NCBI RefSeq assembly: GCF_036759925.1
Contig: NZ_JAPKIB010000004.1
Coordinates: 1-64,000 of the forward strand
Direction: 5' to 3'
Source of the DNA: Kluyvera sp036759925
GTDB taxonomy: Bacteria > Pseudomonadota > Gammaproteobacteria > Enterobacterales > Enterobacteriaceae
DNA: 64,000 nucleotides
The translations under genes were made by a program, and so were the position numbers. The notes under the pieces are model-generated. The model was not told where the DNA came from. It made no database searches and saw only the letters and a list, made by a program, of their open reading frames with translations. Below are positions 17,019 to 26,900 of this stretch, piece by piece (within the stretch, counting starts at the first letter, position 1; each line of letters starts with the position of its first letter).

Positions 17019-18959
17019 ATGCGATTAACGACGAAGTTCTCAGCCTTTTTTACGCTCTTAACCGGGCTCACCATCTTTGTGACGTTAATCGGCTCCTCGC
17101 TGAGTTTTTATAACGGCATACAGTACAAGATAGCCAATCGCGTGCAGGCCGTGGCGACCGTGCTGGATAACCGCCTGGTCAATACGCCGTTCGACAAGCT
17201 CGACCATCAGCTTGATGAGATCATGGTGCCGCTCGATATCGTGCGCATCGATTTCACGCTCAACGGCAAAGCGCTGTTCCACCATAGTCGTACCAGCAGC
17301 TATCAGCCCGCTGGCAGCCACTATCAATTCCGCGAAATGGAAGTCCCGTCGCTTAAGCATCCCGGCATGAAGATTCATCTGGTCTATCAGGATCCGATGG
17401 CCAACTACTTTCGCTCGTTGATGACCACCGCGCCGCTGACCATCACCATTGCCTTTATGGTACTGGTGGTATTTATCGCCGTGCGCTGGCTACGGCGACA
17501 ATTGGCCGGGGAGGAACTGCTGGAGTTGCGCTCTATTCGCATTCTAAACGGCGAGCGTGGGCCGAAAGCCAAAGGTAATATTCATGAATGGCCTGCCCGC
17601 ACCAGCTCTGCGCTGGATATGCTGCTTTCGGAAATTCAGTTTGCCGGCGAGCAGCGCAGCCGTCTGGATACGCTGATCCGCTCCTATGCGGCCCAGGATT
17701 CGAAAACCGGCCTCAGCAACCGTCTGTTCTTTGATAACCAGCTGGCGACGCTGCTCGACGACCAGGAAAACGTTGGCTCCCACGGTATCGTGATGATGAT
17801 CCGTCTGCCGGACTTCGACTTCCTGCGTGAAAATTGGGGCCGCGCGGCAGCAGAAGAGCATGTCTTTACCCTTATCAACCTGCTCTCTACCTTTATTATG
17901 CGCTACCCCGGCGCGCTGCTGGCCCGCTATCGCCGCAGCGACTTTACCGTTCTGCTGCCGCACCGTACGTTAAAAGAAGCTGACAGCATCGCCGGGCAAC
18001 TGCTCAAAGCCATTGATGGACTGCCGTTGGCGAAAATCCTCGATCGCGATGACATGATGCACATTGGCATTTGTGCCTGGCGTAGCGGGCAGACCACCGA
18101 ACAGGTGATGGAACACGCGGAAGCCGCCGTGCGTAATGCGGTGCTGCAGGGCAGCAACAGCTGGGCGATTTATGATGATTCGTTGCCGGAGAAAGGGCGC
18201 GGCAACGTCCGCTGGCGCACCCTGATTGAGCAGATGCTCAGCCGTGGCGGCCCGCGCCTGTATCAAAAACCGGCGGTCAACCTCGATGGTAGCGTTCACC
18301 ACCGCGAACTGATGTGCCGTATCTTTGACGGTAAAGAAGAGGTGATTGCCGCAGAATACCTGCCGATGGTACTGGAGTTTGGCCTCGGCGAAGAGTACGA
18401 CCGCCAGCAGATTACCCGCCTGATCCCGTTCCTCGGTTTCTGGCCGGAGGAAAACCTGGCCATTCAGGTAACGGTTGAGTCGCTGATTCGCCCGCGTTTC
18501 CAGCGCTGGCTGCGCGATACCTTGATGCAGTGTGAAAAATCGCAGCGCCGACGGATTATTTTTGAACTTGCAGAGGTAGATGTCTGTCAACATATGACGC
18601 GTTTACAGCCAGTCGTCCGTTTAATCCATGCATTAGGCGTTCGGGTCGCGGTAACGCAGGCAGGTTTAGCCTTAGTCAGCACCACCTGGATTAAGCAGCT
18701 CGACGTTGAGCTGATTAAGATAGATCCGGTGCTGGTGCGAAATATTGAAAAGCGCAGTCAAAACCAGCTGTTGGTACAAAGTCTGGTAGAGGCCTGTAAA
18801 GGTACGTCGATACAGGTTTTCGCGGCGGGCGTGCGCAGTCGAGGCGAATGGCAGGAGCTGACCAAATGCGGAGTTTTCGGCGGTCAGGGCGATTTTTTTG
18901 CCGCTTCCCAGCCACTTGACTCAAATGTGAAAAAATATTCGCAAAGATATTCGGTTTGA
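17019..18959 (+). CDS. csrD: RNase E specificity factor CsrD
   Basis: A 646-residue membrane protein that targets the small RNAs CsrB and CsrC for decay by RNase E, thereby controlling CsrA activity. It has two N-terminal helices (about 10-30 and 145-165) around a periplasmic segment, a degenerate GGDEF domain in which the signature reads RRSDF, and a degenerate EAL domain in which EAL reads ELM. The loss of both signatures fits its lack of cyclic-di-GMP enzyme activity. I chose the ATG at 17019 (MRLTTKFSAF), matching E. coli at 646 residues, although the frame is open 35 codons further upstream. Confidence 0.95.
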   Translation: MRLTTKFSAFFTLLTGLTIFVTLIGSSLSFYNGIQYKIANRVQAVATVLDNRLVNTPFDKLDHQLDEIMVPLDIVRIDFTLNGKALFHHSRTSSYQPAGSHYQFREMEVPSLKHPGMKIHLVYQDPMANYFRSLMTTAPLTITIAFMVLVVFIAVRWLRRQLAGEELLELRSIRILNGERGPKAKGNIHEWPARTSSALDMLLSEIQFAGEQRSRLDTLIRSYAAQDSKTGLSNRLFFDNQLATLLDDQENVGSHGIVMMIRLPDFDFLRENWGRAAAEEHVFTLINLLSTFIMRYPGALLARYRRSDFTVLLPHRTLKEADSIAGQLLKAIDGLPLAKILDRDDMMHIGICAWRSGQTTEQVMEHAEAAVRNAVLQGSNSWAIYDDSLPEKGRGNVRWRTLIEQMLSRGGPRLYQKPAVNLDGSVHHRELMCRIFDGKEEVIAAEYLPMVLEFGLGEEYDRQQITRLIPFLGFWPEENLAIQVTVESLIRPRFQRWLRDTLMQCEKSQRRRIIFELAEVDVCQHMTRLQPVVRLIHALGVRVAVTQAGLALVSTTWIKQLDVELIKIDPVLVRNIEKRSQNQLLVQSLVEACKGTSIQVFAAGVRSRGEWQELTKCGVFGGQGDFFAASQPLDSNVKKYSQRYSV

Positions 18960-19019
18960 CCTGCTGTTTAACGTGTTTATCACGTAGAATAACGCGCGCG
19001 GTTTTTTCCGGGAGTGTGC

Positions 19020-19100
19020 ATGTCTGCTCGCTGGGAAAAAAGACGCATCATGCATGTGGCGACCTTTGACAGGTACAAATCCAGGATGGAGCGGCAGTGA
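19020..19100 (+). CDS. Possible 26-residue leader peptide upstream of mreB
   Basis: ATG to TGA encodes 26 residues starting MSARWEKRR and ending SRMERQ. It is strongly basic with no hydrophobic segment. GGGAG five bases before the ATG is a good ribosome binding site. Its last nine codons run through the left arm of the inverted repeat at 19074-19136, and its TGA stop is the first three bases of the inner arm TGAGTC. That layout is typical of a regulatory leader peptide. I do not recognise the peptide, and it could be a chance frame. Confidence 0.35.
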   Translation: MSARWEKRRIMHVATFDRYKSRMERQ

Positions 19101-19136
19101 GTCTCCCTGCACTGAAGGACTCAGGCTGGATTTGTA
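19074..19136 (+). repeat. Nested inverted repeat upstream of mreB
   Basis: Outer arms TACAAATCCAG (19074-19084) and CTGGATTTGTA (19126-19136) are a perfect 11-base match. Inner arms TGAGTC (19098-19103) and GACTCA (19118-19123) are perfect over six bases. In RNA this would fold as a long stem with an asymmetric internal loop. No T run follows, so it is not a simple intrinsic terminator. Confidence 0.65.
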
Positions 19137-19264
19137 ACAGAGGTAACGAACTGCACTAATTTTCACCGTTGCAGATGATTTTTGCGCCTTGTCGCTGCTG
19201 CGTGTGGTTGGTAAAGTAAGCGGATTTTATTCTTCCGCCCCAGCTTTCAGGATTATCCCTTAGT

Positions 19265-20308
19265 ATGTTGAAAAAATTTCGTGGCATGTTTTCCAATGAC
19301 CTGTCCATTGACCTGGGTACCGCGAATACCCTGATTTATGTAAAAGGACAAGGCATCGTATTGAATGAGCCTTCCGTGGTCGCCATTCGTCAGGATCGTG
19401 CCGGTTCACCGAAAAGCGTGGCTGCCGTAGGTCATGACGCAAAACAGATGCTGGGCCGTACGCCGGGTAACATCGCGGCTATTCGTCCGATGAAAGACGG
19501 CGTTATCGCTGACTTCTTCGTGACCGAAAAAATGCTCCAGCACTTCATCAAACAGGTTCACAGCAACAGCTTTATGCGCCCAAGCCCGCGTGTACTGGTC
19601 TGTGTACCGGTTGGCGCAACCCAGGTTGAACGCCGTGCGATTCGTGAATCTGCTCAAGGCGCTGGCGCTCGTGAAGTGTTCCTGATTGAAGAACCGATGG
19701 CTGCAGCAATTGGTGCAGGCCTGCCGGTTTCTGAAGCAACCGGCTCCATGGTTGTGGATATCGGTGGTGGTACCACTGAAGTGGCCGTTATCTCCCTGAA
19801 CGGCGTGGTTTACTCCTCCTCTGTGCGTATCGGTGGCGACCGCTTCGACGAAGCGATCATCAACTACGTTCGTCGTAACTACGGCTCTCTGATTGGTGAA
19901 GCAACCGCAGAACGTATCAAGCATGAAATCGGCTCCGCTTACCCGGGTGACGAAGTGCGTGAAATCGAAGTGCGTGGCCGTAACCTGGCAGAAGGCGTTC
20001 CGCGTGGCTTCACGCTAAACTCCAACGAGATTCTCGAAGCGCTGCAGGAGCCGCTGACCGGCATCGTGAGCGCAGTAATGGTTGCACTGGAACAGTGCCC
20101 ACCAGAGCTGGCTTCTGACATCTCCGAGCGCGGTATGGTTCTGACCGGTGGTGGCGCGCTGCTGCGCAACCTTGACCGCCTGTTAATGGAAGAGACCGGT
20201 ATTCCAGTTGTCGTTGCTGAAGATCCGCTGACCTGCGTAGCGCGTGGCGGCGGCAAGGCGCTGGAAATGATCGATATGCACGGCGGCGACTTGTTTAGCG
20301 AAGAGTAG
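19265..20308 (+). CDS. mreB: Rod shape-determining actin-like protein MreB
   Basis: A 347-residue bacterial actin that polymerises under the inner membrane and guides the elongation machinery. Actin-fold nucleotide motifs are [16 protein letters not shown] near the start, [16 protein letters not shown] in the middle, and [13 protein letters not shown] near 295. The N-terminal MLKKFRGMF is the amphipathic membrane anchor. It is the first gene of mreBCD; a hairpin before mreC probably lowers expression of the downstream genes. Confidence 0.99.
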
Positions 20309-20322
20309 TCAGCATGAGGTTC

Positions 20323-20344
20323 AGGGTAGCCAGAAGGCTACCCT
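20323..20344 (+). terminator. Hairpin between mreB and mreC
   Basis: AGGGTAGCC and GGCTACCCT form a perfect nine-base stem with an AGAA tetraloop, 15 bases after mreB. The sequence that follows is CAATTTC, not a long U run, so it may act as a partial terminator or RNA-stabilising hairpin that sets mreB well above mreC and mreD. Confidence 0.7.
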
Positions 20345-20376
20345 CAATTTCACTGACACGAGAATACGCATAGCCT

Positions 20377-21384
20377 ATGAAGCCCATTTTTAGCCGTGGC
20401 CCGTCGCTGCAGATTCGCCTTATTCTGGCGGTGCTGGTGGCGCTGGGTGTCATTATCGCCGACAGCCGCCTCGGTATGTTCAGTCAAATCCGAACGTACA
20501 TGGATACTGCCGTCAGTCCTTTCTACTTTGTTTCTAATGGTCCTCGTGAACTGCTCGATAGCGTCTCGCAAACGCTGGCTTCACGCGATCAGCTCGAACT
20601 CGAAAACCGTGCACTGCGTCAGGAACTGCTGCTGAAAAACAGCGACCTGCTGATGCTTGGTCAGTACAAGCAAGAAAATGCCCGTTTACGTGAACTGTTA
20701 GGTTCACCGCTGCGCCAGGACGAACAGAAAATGGTGACGCAGGTGATCTCAACGGTTAACGATCCCTACAGCGACCAGGTGGTTATCGACAAAGGCAGCG
20801 TGAACGGCGTTTACGAAGGCCAGCCGGTGATCAGCGATAAAGGCGTTGTGGGTCAGGTTGTGGCTGTCGCGAAGCTCACCAGCCGCGTGCTGCTGATTTG
20901 TGATGCCACCCACGCGCTGCCGATTCAGGTTCTGCGTAACGATATTCGCGTGATTGCCGCCGGTAACGGCTGCACGGACGATCTACAGCTGGAGCATCTG
21001 CCGGCCAATACCGACATTCGTGTGGGTGATGTGCTGGTAACATCCGGCCTGGGCGGGCGTTTCCCGGAAGGCTATCCGGTTGGCGTCGTCTCGTCTGTTA
21101 AGCTGGATACGCAGCGCGCGTACACGGTGATTCAGGCTCGTCCAACGGCGGGTCTGCAGCGTTTACGCTATCTGCTGCTGCTGTGGGGCGCGGATCGAAA
21201 CGGGACCAACCCGATGACACCGGAAGAGGTGCATCGCGTCGCCAACGAACGTCTGATGCAGATGATGCCTCAGGTGCTGCCGTCTCCTGAAACCATGGGG
21301 CCGCAGCTTCCCGCTCCGGCAACCGGGTTAACCACGCCGCCTGCGGGTACGCCGCCACCGCAACCCTCCGCAGGGGGGCAATAG
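20377..21384 (+). CDS. mreC: Rod shape-determining protein MreC
   Basis: A 335-residue inner-membrane protein of the elongasome. A short cytoplasmic N-terminus is followed by one membrane helix (about 12-32), a coiled coil (about 65-105, rich in Leu/Glu/Gln) and the periplasmic beta domains with VNDPYSDQVVIDKGS and VGDVLVTSGLGG. The C-terminal tail is Pro-rich and shorter than in E. coli (about 367 residues). The stop overlaps the mreD start by one base (TAGTG). Confidence 0.98.
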   Translation: MKPIFSRGPSLQIRLILAVLVALGVIIADSRLGMFSQIRTYMDTAVSPFYFVSNGPRELLDSVSQTLASRDQLELENRALRQELLLKNSDLLMLGQYKQENARLRELLGSPLRQDEQKMVTQVISTVNDPYSDQVVIDKGSVNGVYEGQPVISDKGVVGQVVAVAKLTSRVLLICDATHALPIQVLRNDIRVIAAGNGCTDDLQLEHLPANTDIRVGDVLVTSGLGGRFPEGYPVGVVSSVKLDTQRAYTVIQARPTAGLQRLRYLLLLWGADRNGTNPMTPEEVHRVANERLMQMMPQVLPSPETMGPQLPAPATGLTTPPAGTPPPQPSAGGQ

Positions 21385-21872
21385 TGGCAAGTTACCGTAG
21401 CCAGGGACGCTGGGTAATCTGGCTCTCGTTTCTTATCGCACTGCTGCTACAGGTTATGCCCTGGCCGGACGACCTGATCGTTTTCCGGCCAAACTGGGTA
21501 CTGCTCATCCTGCTTTACTGGTCACTGGCGCTGCCGCATCGCGTGAATGTTGGCACGGGCCTCGTGATGGGTGCCATACTGGATCTCATCAGTGGTTCAA
21601 CGCTTGGCGTGCGTGCGCTGTCGTTGAGCATCGTGGCGTATCTGGTGGCGCTGAAGTATCAGCTGTTCCGCAACCTGGCGCTCTGGCAACAGGCGCTGGT
21701 GGTTATGCTGCTCTCGCTCGCGACGGATATTATTGTTTTCTGGGCAGAGTTTTTAGTGATCAACGTCTCTTTCCGACCTGAAGTGTTCTGGAGTAGTGTA
21801 GTAAACGGCGTGCTCTGGCCGTGGATATTTCTTCTGATGCGGAAAGTTCGCCAGCAATTTGCCGTTCAATAA
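21384..21872 (+). CDS. mreD: Rod shape-determining protein MreD
   Basis: A 162-residue integral membrane protein with five or six helices, the third partner of MreB and MreC. It starts with GTG at 21384, sharing its G with the mreC TAG stop, as in E. coli. Conserved segments are ILALPHR-like LALPHRVNVGTG and GAILDLISGSTLG. The same length as E. coli MreD. Confidence 0.97.
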   Translation: MASYRSQGRWVIWLSFLIALLLQVMPWPDDLIVFRPNWVLLILLYWSLALPHRVNVGTGLVMGAILDLISGSTLGVRALSLSIVAYLVALKYQLFRNLALWQQALVVMLLSLATDIIVFWAEFLVINVSFRPEVFWSSVVNGVLWPWIFLLMRKVRQQFAVQ

Positions 21873-21879
21873 GGTCGTT

Positions 21880-22473
21880 ATGGTATCTCTCTATCTTGCT
21901 TCAGGTTCCCCGCGTCGTCAGGAACTTCTCACTCAGCTAGGCATGACGTTTGAGAAAGTGGTTCCCGGCATTGAAGAGCAGCGTCGCCCACAAGAGCCGG
22001 CGCAGCAGTACGTGGCGCGCCTGGCGCGAGAGAAAGCGCAGGCAGGCGTTGCGTTAACTCGCCTCGACCTTCCTGTTCTCGGGGCTGATACGATTGTTGT
22101 CCTCAACGGTGAAGTGCTGGAGAAACCGCGCGATACGGCTCATGCGGCAGCGATGCTGCGTAAGCTATCAGGAAAAACCCATCAGGTGATGACCGCCGTT
22201 GCGCTGGCTGATAGCCAGCACACGCTCGACTGTCTGGTGATGACTGACGTGACCTTCCGGACGCTGTCCGAGGAAGACATTGCAGACTATGTTGCGAGCG
22301 GCGAACCTTTAGATAAAGCAGGTGCATACGGTATTCAAGGGCTGGGTGGCTGTTTCGTCAGGAAGATAAATGGCAGCTATCACGCCGTAGTCGGCTTACC
22401 GCTGGTGGAAACGTATGAGTTGCTGAGTAACTTTAACTCGCTACGTGAAAAAAGGGATACACATGACGGCTGA
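21880..22473 (+). CDS. yhdE: Maf-like nucleoside triphosphate pyrophosphatase (dTTP/UTP)
   Basis: A 197-residue Maf-family house-cleaning pyrophosphatase, in E. coli acting on dTTP, UTP and modified pyrimidine nucleotides. Motifs are LYLASGSPRRQELL at the start, VLGADTIVVLNGEVLEKPRD in the middle and DKAGAYGIQGLGGCFV near 150. The ATG at 21880 gives the E. coli length; an upstream start inside mreD would add seven residues. Its 3' end overlaps rng by 11 bases. Confidence 0.96.
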   Translation: MVSLYLASGSPRRQELLTQLGMTFEKVVPGIEEQRRPQEPAQQYVARLAREKAQAGVALTRLDLPVLGADTIVVLNGEVLEKPRDTAHAAAMLRKLSGKTHQVMTAVALADSQHTLDCLVMTDVTFRTLSEEDIADYVASGEPLDKAGAYGIQGLGGCFVRKINGSYHAVVGLPLVETYELLSNFNSLREKRDTHDG

Positions 22474-23932
22474 ACTATTAGTGAACGTGACGCCATCGGA
22501 GACGCGAGTGGCGTATATCGATGGCGGCATTTTACAGGAAATTCATATTGAGCGTGAAGCGCGACGCGGGATAGTAGGCAATATCTACAAAGGTCGTGTT
22601 AGTCGTGTCTTACCGGGTATGCAGGCGGCTTTTGTAGATATTGGTCTCGATAAGGCGGCGTTCCTTCACGCCTCCGATATCATGCCGCATACCGAATGCG
22701 TGGCGGGTGAAGAGCAAAAGCAGTTCACCGTCCGCGATATTTCTGAACTGGTGCGTCAGGGCCAGGACCTGATGGTTCAGGTGGTGAAAGATCCCCTGGG
22801 AACCAAAGGCGCGCGTCTGACCACCGACATCACCCTACCTTCCCGCTATCTGGTCTTTATGCCCGGCGCCTCGCACGTCGGCGTGTCGCAGCGTATTGAA
22901 AGTGAAGCCGAGCGTGACCGCTTAAAGAAAGTGGTTGCGGATTATTGCGATGAGCAGGGCGGCTTTATCATTCGTACCGCTGCAGAAGGGGTGTGTGAAG
23001 AGGATTTAGCCTCTGACGCCGCCTACCTTAAGCGCGTCTGGACCAAGGTCATGGAGCGTAAGAAGCGCCCACAGACTCGCTACCAGATGTACGGTGAACT
23101 GGCGCTGGCGCAGCGTGTGCTCCGCGACTTTGCTGACGCCCAGCTGGATAAAATTCGCGTTGATTCCCGTTTGACCTACGAAGCGTTAATGGAATTCACG
23201 GCTGAATATATGCCTGAAATGACCAGTAAGCTTGAGCACTACAGCGGTCGCCAGCCTATCTTTGATCTCTTCGACGTTGAGAATGAAATCCAGCGTGCGC
23301 TGGAGCGTAAGGTTGAACTCAAATCAGGTGGCTATCTGGTTATTGATCAGACCGAAGCGATGACCACCGTTGACATCAATACCGGGGCCTTTGTCGGCCA
23401 CCGTAATCTTGATGACACGATTTTCAACACCAACATCGAAGCCACCCAGGCGATTGCGCGTCAGCTGCGCCTGCGTAACCTCGGCGGCATTATCATCATC
23501 GACTTTATCGATATGAATAATGAAGACCATCGTCGCCGGGTGCTGCACTCGCTGGAACAAGCGCTGAGTAAAGACCGCGTCAAAACCAGCGTTAACGGGT
23601 TCTCGCCGCTGGGACTGGTAGAAATGACCCGTAAGCGCACGCGTGAAAGTGTTGAACACGTGCTGTGCACCGAATGCCCGACCTGTCATGGCCGCGGTAC
23701 GGTGAAAACCGTTGAAACGGTGTGTTATGAAATTATGCGTGAAATCGTCCGCGTGCATCACGCTTATGATTCCGATCGCTTCCTGGTGTACGCTTCTCCT
23801 TCCGTGGCCGAAACGCTGAAGGGTGAAGAGTCCCACGCGCTGGCGGAAGTGGAAATTTTTGTCGGTAAGCAGGTTAAAGTCCAGATTGAACCGCTCTATA
23901 ACCCGGAGCAGTTTGATGTGGTTATGATGTAA
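22463..23932 (+). CDS. rng: Ribonuclease G
   Basis: A 489-residue RNase E/G-family endonuclease that matures the 5' end of 16S rRNA and trims some mRNAs. An S1-like RNA-binding domain lies at about 35-125, catalytic acidic residues sit in TTVDINTGAFVG and IIIDFIDM, and the zinc-link cysteines in CTECPTCHGRGTV. It lacks the long C-terminal scaffold of RNase E. The start MTAELLVN at 22463 gives the E. coli length and overlaps the Maf gene. Confidence 0.98.
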   Translation: MTAELLVNVTPSETRVAYIDGGILQEIHIEREARRGIVGNIYKGRVSRVLPGMQAAFVDIGLDKAAFLHASDIMPHTECVAGEEQKQFTVRDISELVRQGQDLMVQVVKDPLGTKGARLTTDITLPSRYLVFMPGASHVGVSQRIESEAERDRLKKVVADYCDEQGGFIIRTAAEGVCEEDLASDAAYLKRVWTKVMERKKRPQTRYQMYGELALAQRVLRDFADAQLDKIRVDSRLTYEALMEFTAEYMPEMTSKLEHYSGRQPIFDLFDVENEIQRALERKVELKSGGYLVIDQTEAMTTVDINTGAFVGHRNLDDTIFNTNIEATQAIARQLRLRNLGGIIIIDFIDMNNEDHRRRVLHSLEQALSKDRVKTSVNGFSPLGLVEMTRKRTRESVEHVLCTECPTCHGRGTVKTVETVCYEIMREIVRVHHAYDSDRFLVYASPSVAETLKGEESHALAEVEIFVGKQVKVQIEPLYNPEQFDVVMM

Positions 23933-23965
23933 TTACGCAGCCTGCTGCGACCCAAGGAGAGATGC

Positions 23966-26900
23966 GTGAGGCGATTGCCGGGGATTTTACTGCTCACCGT
24001 AGCAACACTGATTATCGTTGTCGCGCTGCTGGTGAGTGGCCTGCGTCTCGCTTTGCCACATCTGGATAAATGGCGCCCCGAGCTGCTGACCAAAATTGAA
24101 GCGGTGACCGGGCTGCCGGTTTCCGCCTCCCAGCTGCACGCCAGTTGGCAAAACTTTGGCCCGACGCTGGATGTGCGCGATATTCATGTCGCCATGCAGG
24201 ACGGTGGCACGCTGGACATCAAACGCGCTTCTATGGCGCTGGATGTCTGGCAAAGCCTGATGCATATGCGCTGGCAGTTTCGCGAGCTGACCTTCTGGCA
24301 GCTGCAAATCCATACCAACACGCCGCTGCAAAGTAACGATGGTGGTGATAGCCTCAAGGGCGATCGCCTCGGCGATCTGTTCCTGCGCCAGTTTGACCAC
24401 TTCATCCTTCGCGACAGCCACTTAAGCTTCCTGACCCTCTCCGGGCAGCGCGCCGAGCTGGCCATTCCCCAGCTGACCTGGGTGAACGATGACAACCGCC
24501 ACCGTGCCGAAGGGGAGCTGAGCCTCTCCAGCCTTACCGGGCAGCACGGGGTGATGAAAGTTCGTATGGATCTGCGCGATGAAAACGGCCTGCTGAACAA
24601 AGGACGCTTATGGCTCCAGACCGACGATATCGACGTGAAGCCGTGGCTCGGCCAGTGGATGCAGGACAACATTGCGCTGACCAGCGCCCGCTTCAGCCTT
24701 GAAGGCTGGGCGTCGCTGGATAAAGGCGAAATCGCCAGCGGCGACGTTCTGCTTAAGCAGGGCGGTGCCAGCTGGCAGGGTGACCAGCAGGAACATCATC
24801 TGGCGGTAGATAATCTCACCGCGCACCTGTCGCGTGAGAAAGAGGGCTGGGAAGTTCGCATCCCTGATACCCGTATTACCATCGACGATACGCCGTGGCC
24901 ACGCGGTGCGCTGGCGCTGGCGTGGATCCCGGCGCAAGAGGTGGGCGGCCCGAATCATCAGCGTAGCGACGAACTGCGCATTCGCGCCAGCCATCTTTCA
25001 CCCGCCGGGCTGAACGGCCTGCTGCCGATTGCTGAAAAGCTCTCACCTGAGGTTGCCGATATCTGGCGCACCGCCCAGCCTGCGGGCATGGTCGATACGC
25101 TGGCAATTGATATTCCGCTACAGGACACCGGCAAAACGCGCTTTAACGCGAGCTGGAATAACCTCGGCTGGAAGCAATGGAAGCTGCTGCCCGGCGCCGA
25201 GAACATCTCTGGATATATTACCGGCAGCGTAGAGCATGGTTCGCTGCATGTGGCGATGAAAGACGCGAAGATGCCGTACGAGCACGTCTTCCGCGCGCCG
25301 CTGGAGATTGCCAAAGGCGCCGCGACCCTTAACTGGGTCAATGACGATAGAGGATTCATGCTCGATGGGCGTGATATTGACGTGACGGCGACGGGCGTTC
25401 GCGCCGCCGGTGGTTTCCGCTATCTGCAGCCGAAGGACGATCAGCCGTGGCTGGGCATTCTGGCCGGTATCAGCACCGACGACGGCGGGCAGGCCTGGCG
25501 CTACTTCCCTGAAAACCTGATGGGGACGAAGCTGGTTGACTACCTGAGCGGTGCCATCAAAGCCGGTAAGGCAGAGAACGCCACGCTGGTTTACGGCGGC
25601 AACCCGCATCTGTTCCCGTACGAGCATAACGAAGGTCAGTTCCAGGTCTATGTGCCGCTGCACGATGCGACCTTCGCCTTCCAGCCGGACTGGCCTGCGC
25701 TGACCAATCTGAATATCGAGCTTAACTTTATCAATGCTGGTCTGTGGATGAAGGCGGATAAAGCGGCGCTCGGCGGCGTGACTGCCAGCAATCTTGACGC
25801 GGCGATTCCGGACTACGCCAAAGAGAAGCTGCTGATTGATGCTGATATCAACGGCCCAGGCAAAGCCGTCGGCCCGTATTTCCAGCAGACGCCGCTCGAC
25901 AAATCTCTCGGCGCGACCCTGGAAGAACTCCAGCTTGATGGCGATGTGAGCGCCCGCTTACGTCTTGATATCCCGCTGGACGGCGAGCTGGTAAAAGCGA
26001 CCGGTAATGTCGCGCTGAACAACAACAGCCTGTTTATCAAACCGCTCGGCAGCACGCTGCATAACCTCAAAGGCCGCTTTAGCTTTGATAACGGCAACCT
26101 GACGAGTGAGCCGCTAACCGCTACCTGGTTCAATCAGCCGCTGAACGTCGATTTCACCACCAAAGAGGGCGAGAAATCCTATCAGGTGGGCGTCAACATG
26201 CAGGCGGACTGGCAGCCGGCGAAAACAGGCGTGCTGCCAAAACAGCTTAATGATGCGCTTAAAGGCAGCGTGCCGTGGAAAGGTAACGTCGCCATCGAAC
26301 TGCCGTATCACGGCAGTGCAACCTACAAGGTGGGCATTACCAGCGATCTGCAAAATGTGAGCAGTAGCTTACCGTCCCCGGCGGATAAGGCGGCGGGGAA
26401 ATCGCTGCCCGTGAAGCTCAATGTCGACGGTAACCTGCATAGTTTTGACCTGACCGGTAACATGGGCCCGGATAACCATCTCAACAGCCGCTGGTTGCTG
26501 GGGAAAAAGCTGACGCTGGAGAGCGCCATCTGGGCCTCTGACAGCCGGACGATTCCGCCGCTGCCACAAACGCCGGGCGTTGAATTAAATATGCCGCCGA
26601 TGGACGGTGCGCAGTGGCTGGCGCTGTTCCAGCACGGCGCGGCTGATGGCGTAAGCTCCGCCGCCGCGTTCCCGGAGAACATCACGTTGCGCACCCCGTC
26701 GCTGACCTTTGCGGGCCAGCAGTGGAATAATCTGAGCGTGGTGTCCCAGCCGACGGTAGACGGTACCCGCGTGGAAGCGCAGGGGCGTGAAATTAACGCC
26801 AGCCTGACGATGAAAAATCACGCGCCGTGGCAGGCTGCCGTGCGCTATCTCTACTATAACCCGTCGGCGAATCCGCTGGCGCAGGCCGCCTCTAGCGACA

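Larger units (their letters stand above)
18960..19264 (+). promoter_or_regulatory. csrD-mreB intergenic region with leader-like elements
   Basis: A 305-base region expected to hold mreB promoters. It contains a small hairpin at 18971-18985 after csrD, a 26-codon reading frame at 19020-19100 with a good ribosome binding site, and a nested inverted repeat at 19074-19136. The last 128 bases before mreB hold no further structure that I can see. Confidence 0.6.
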
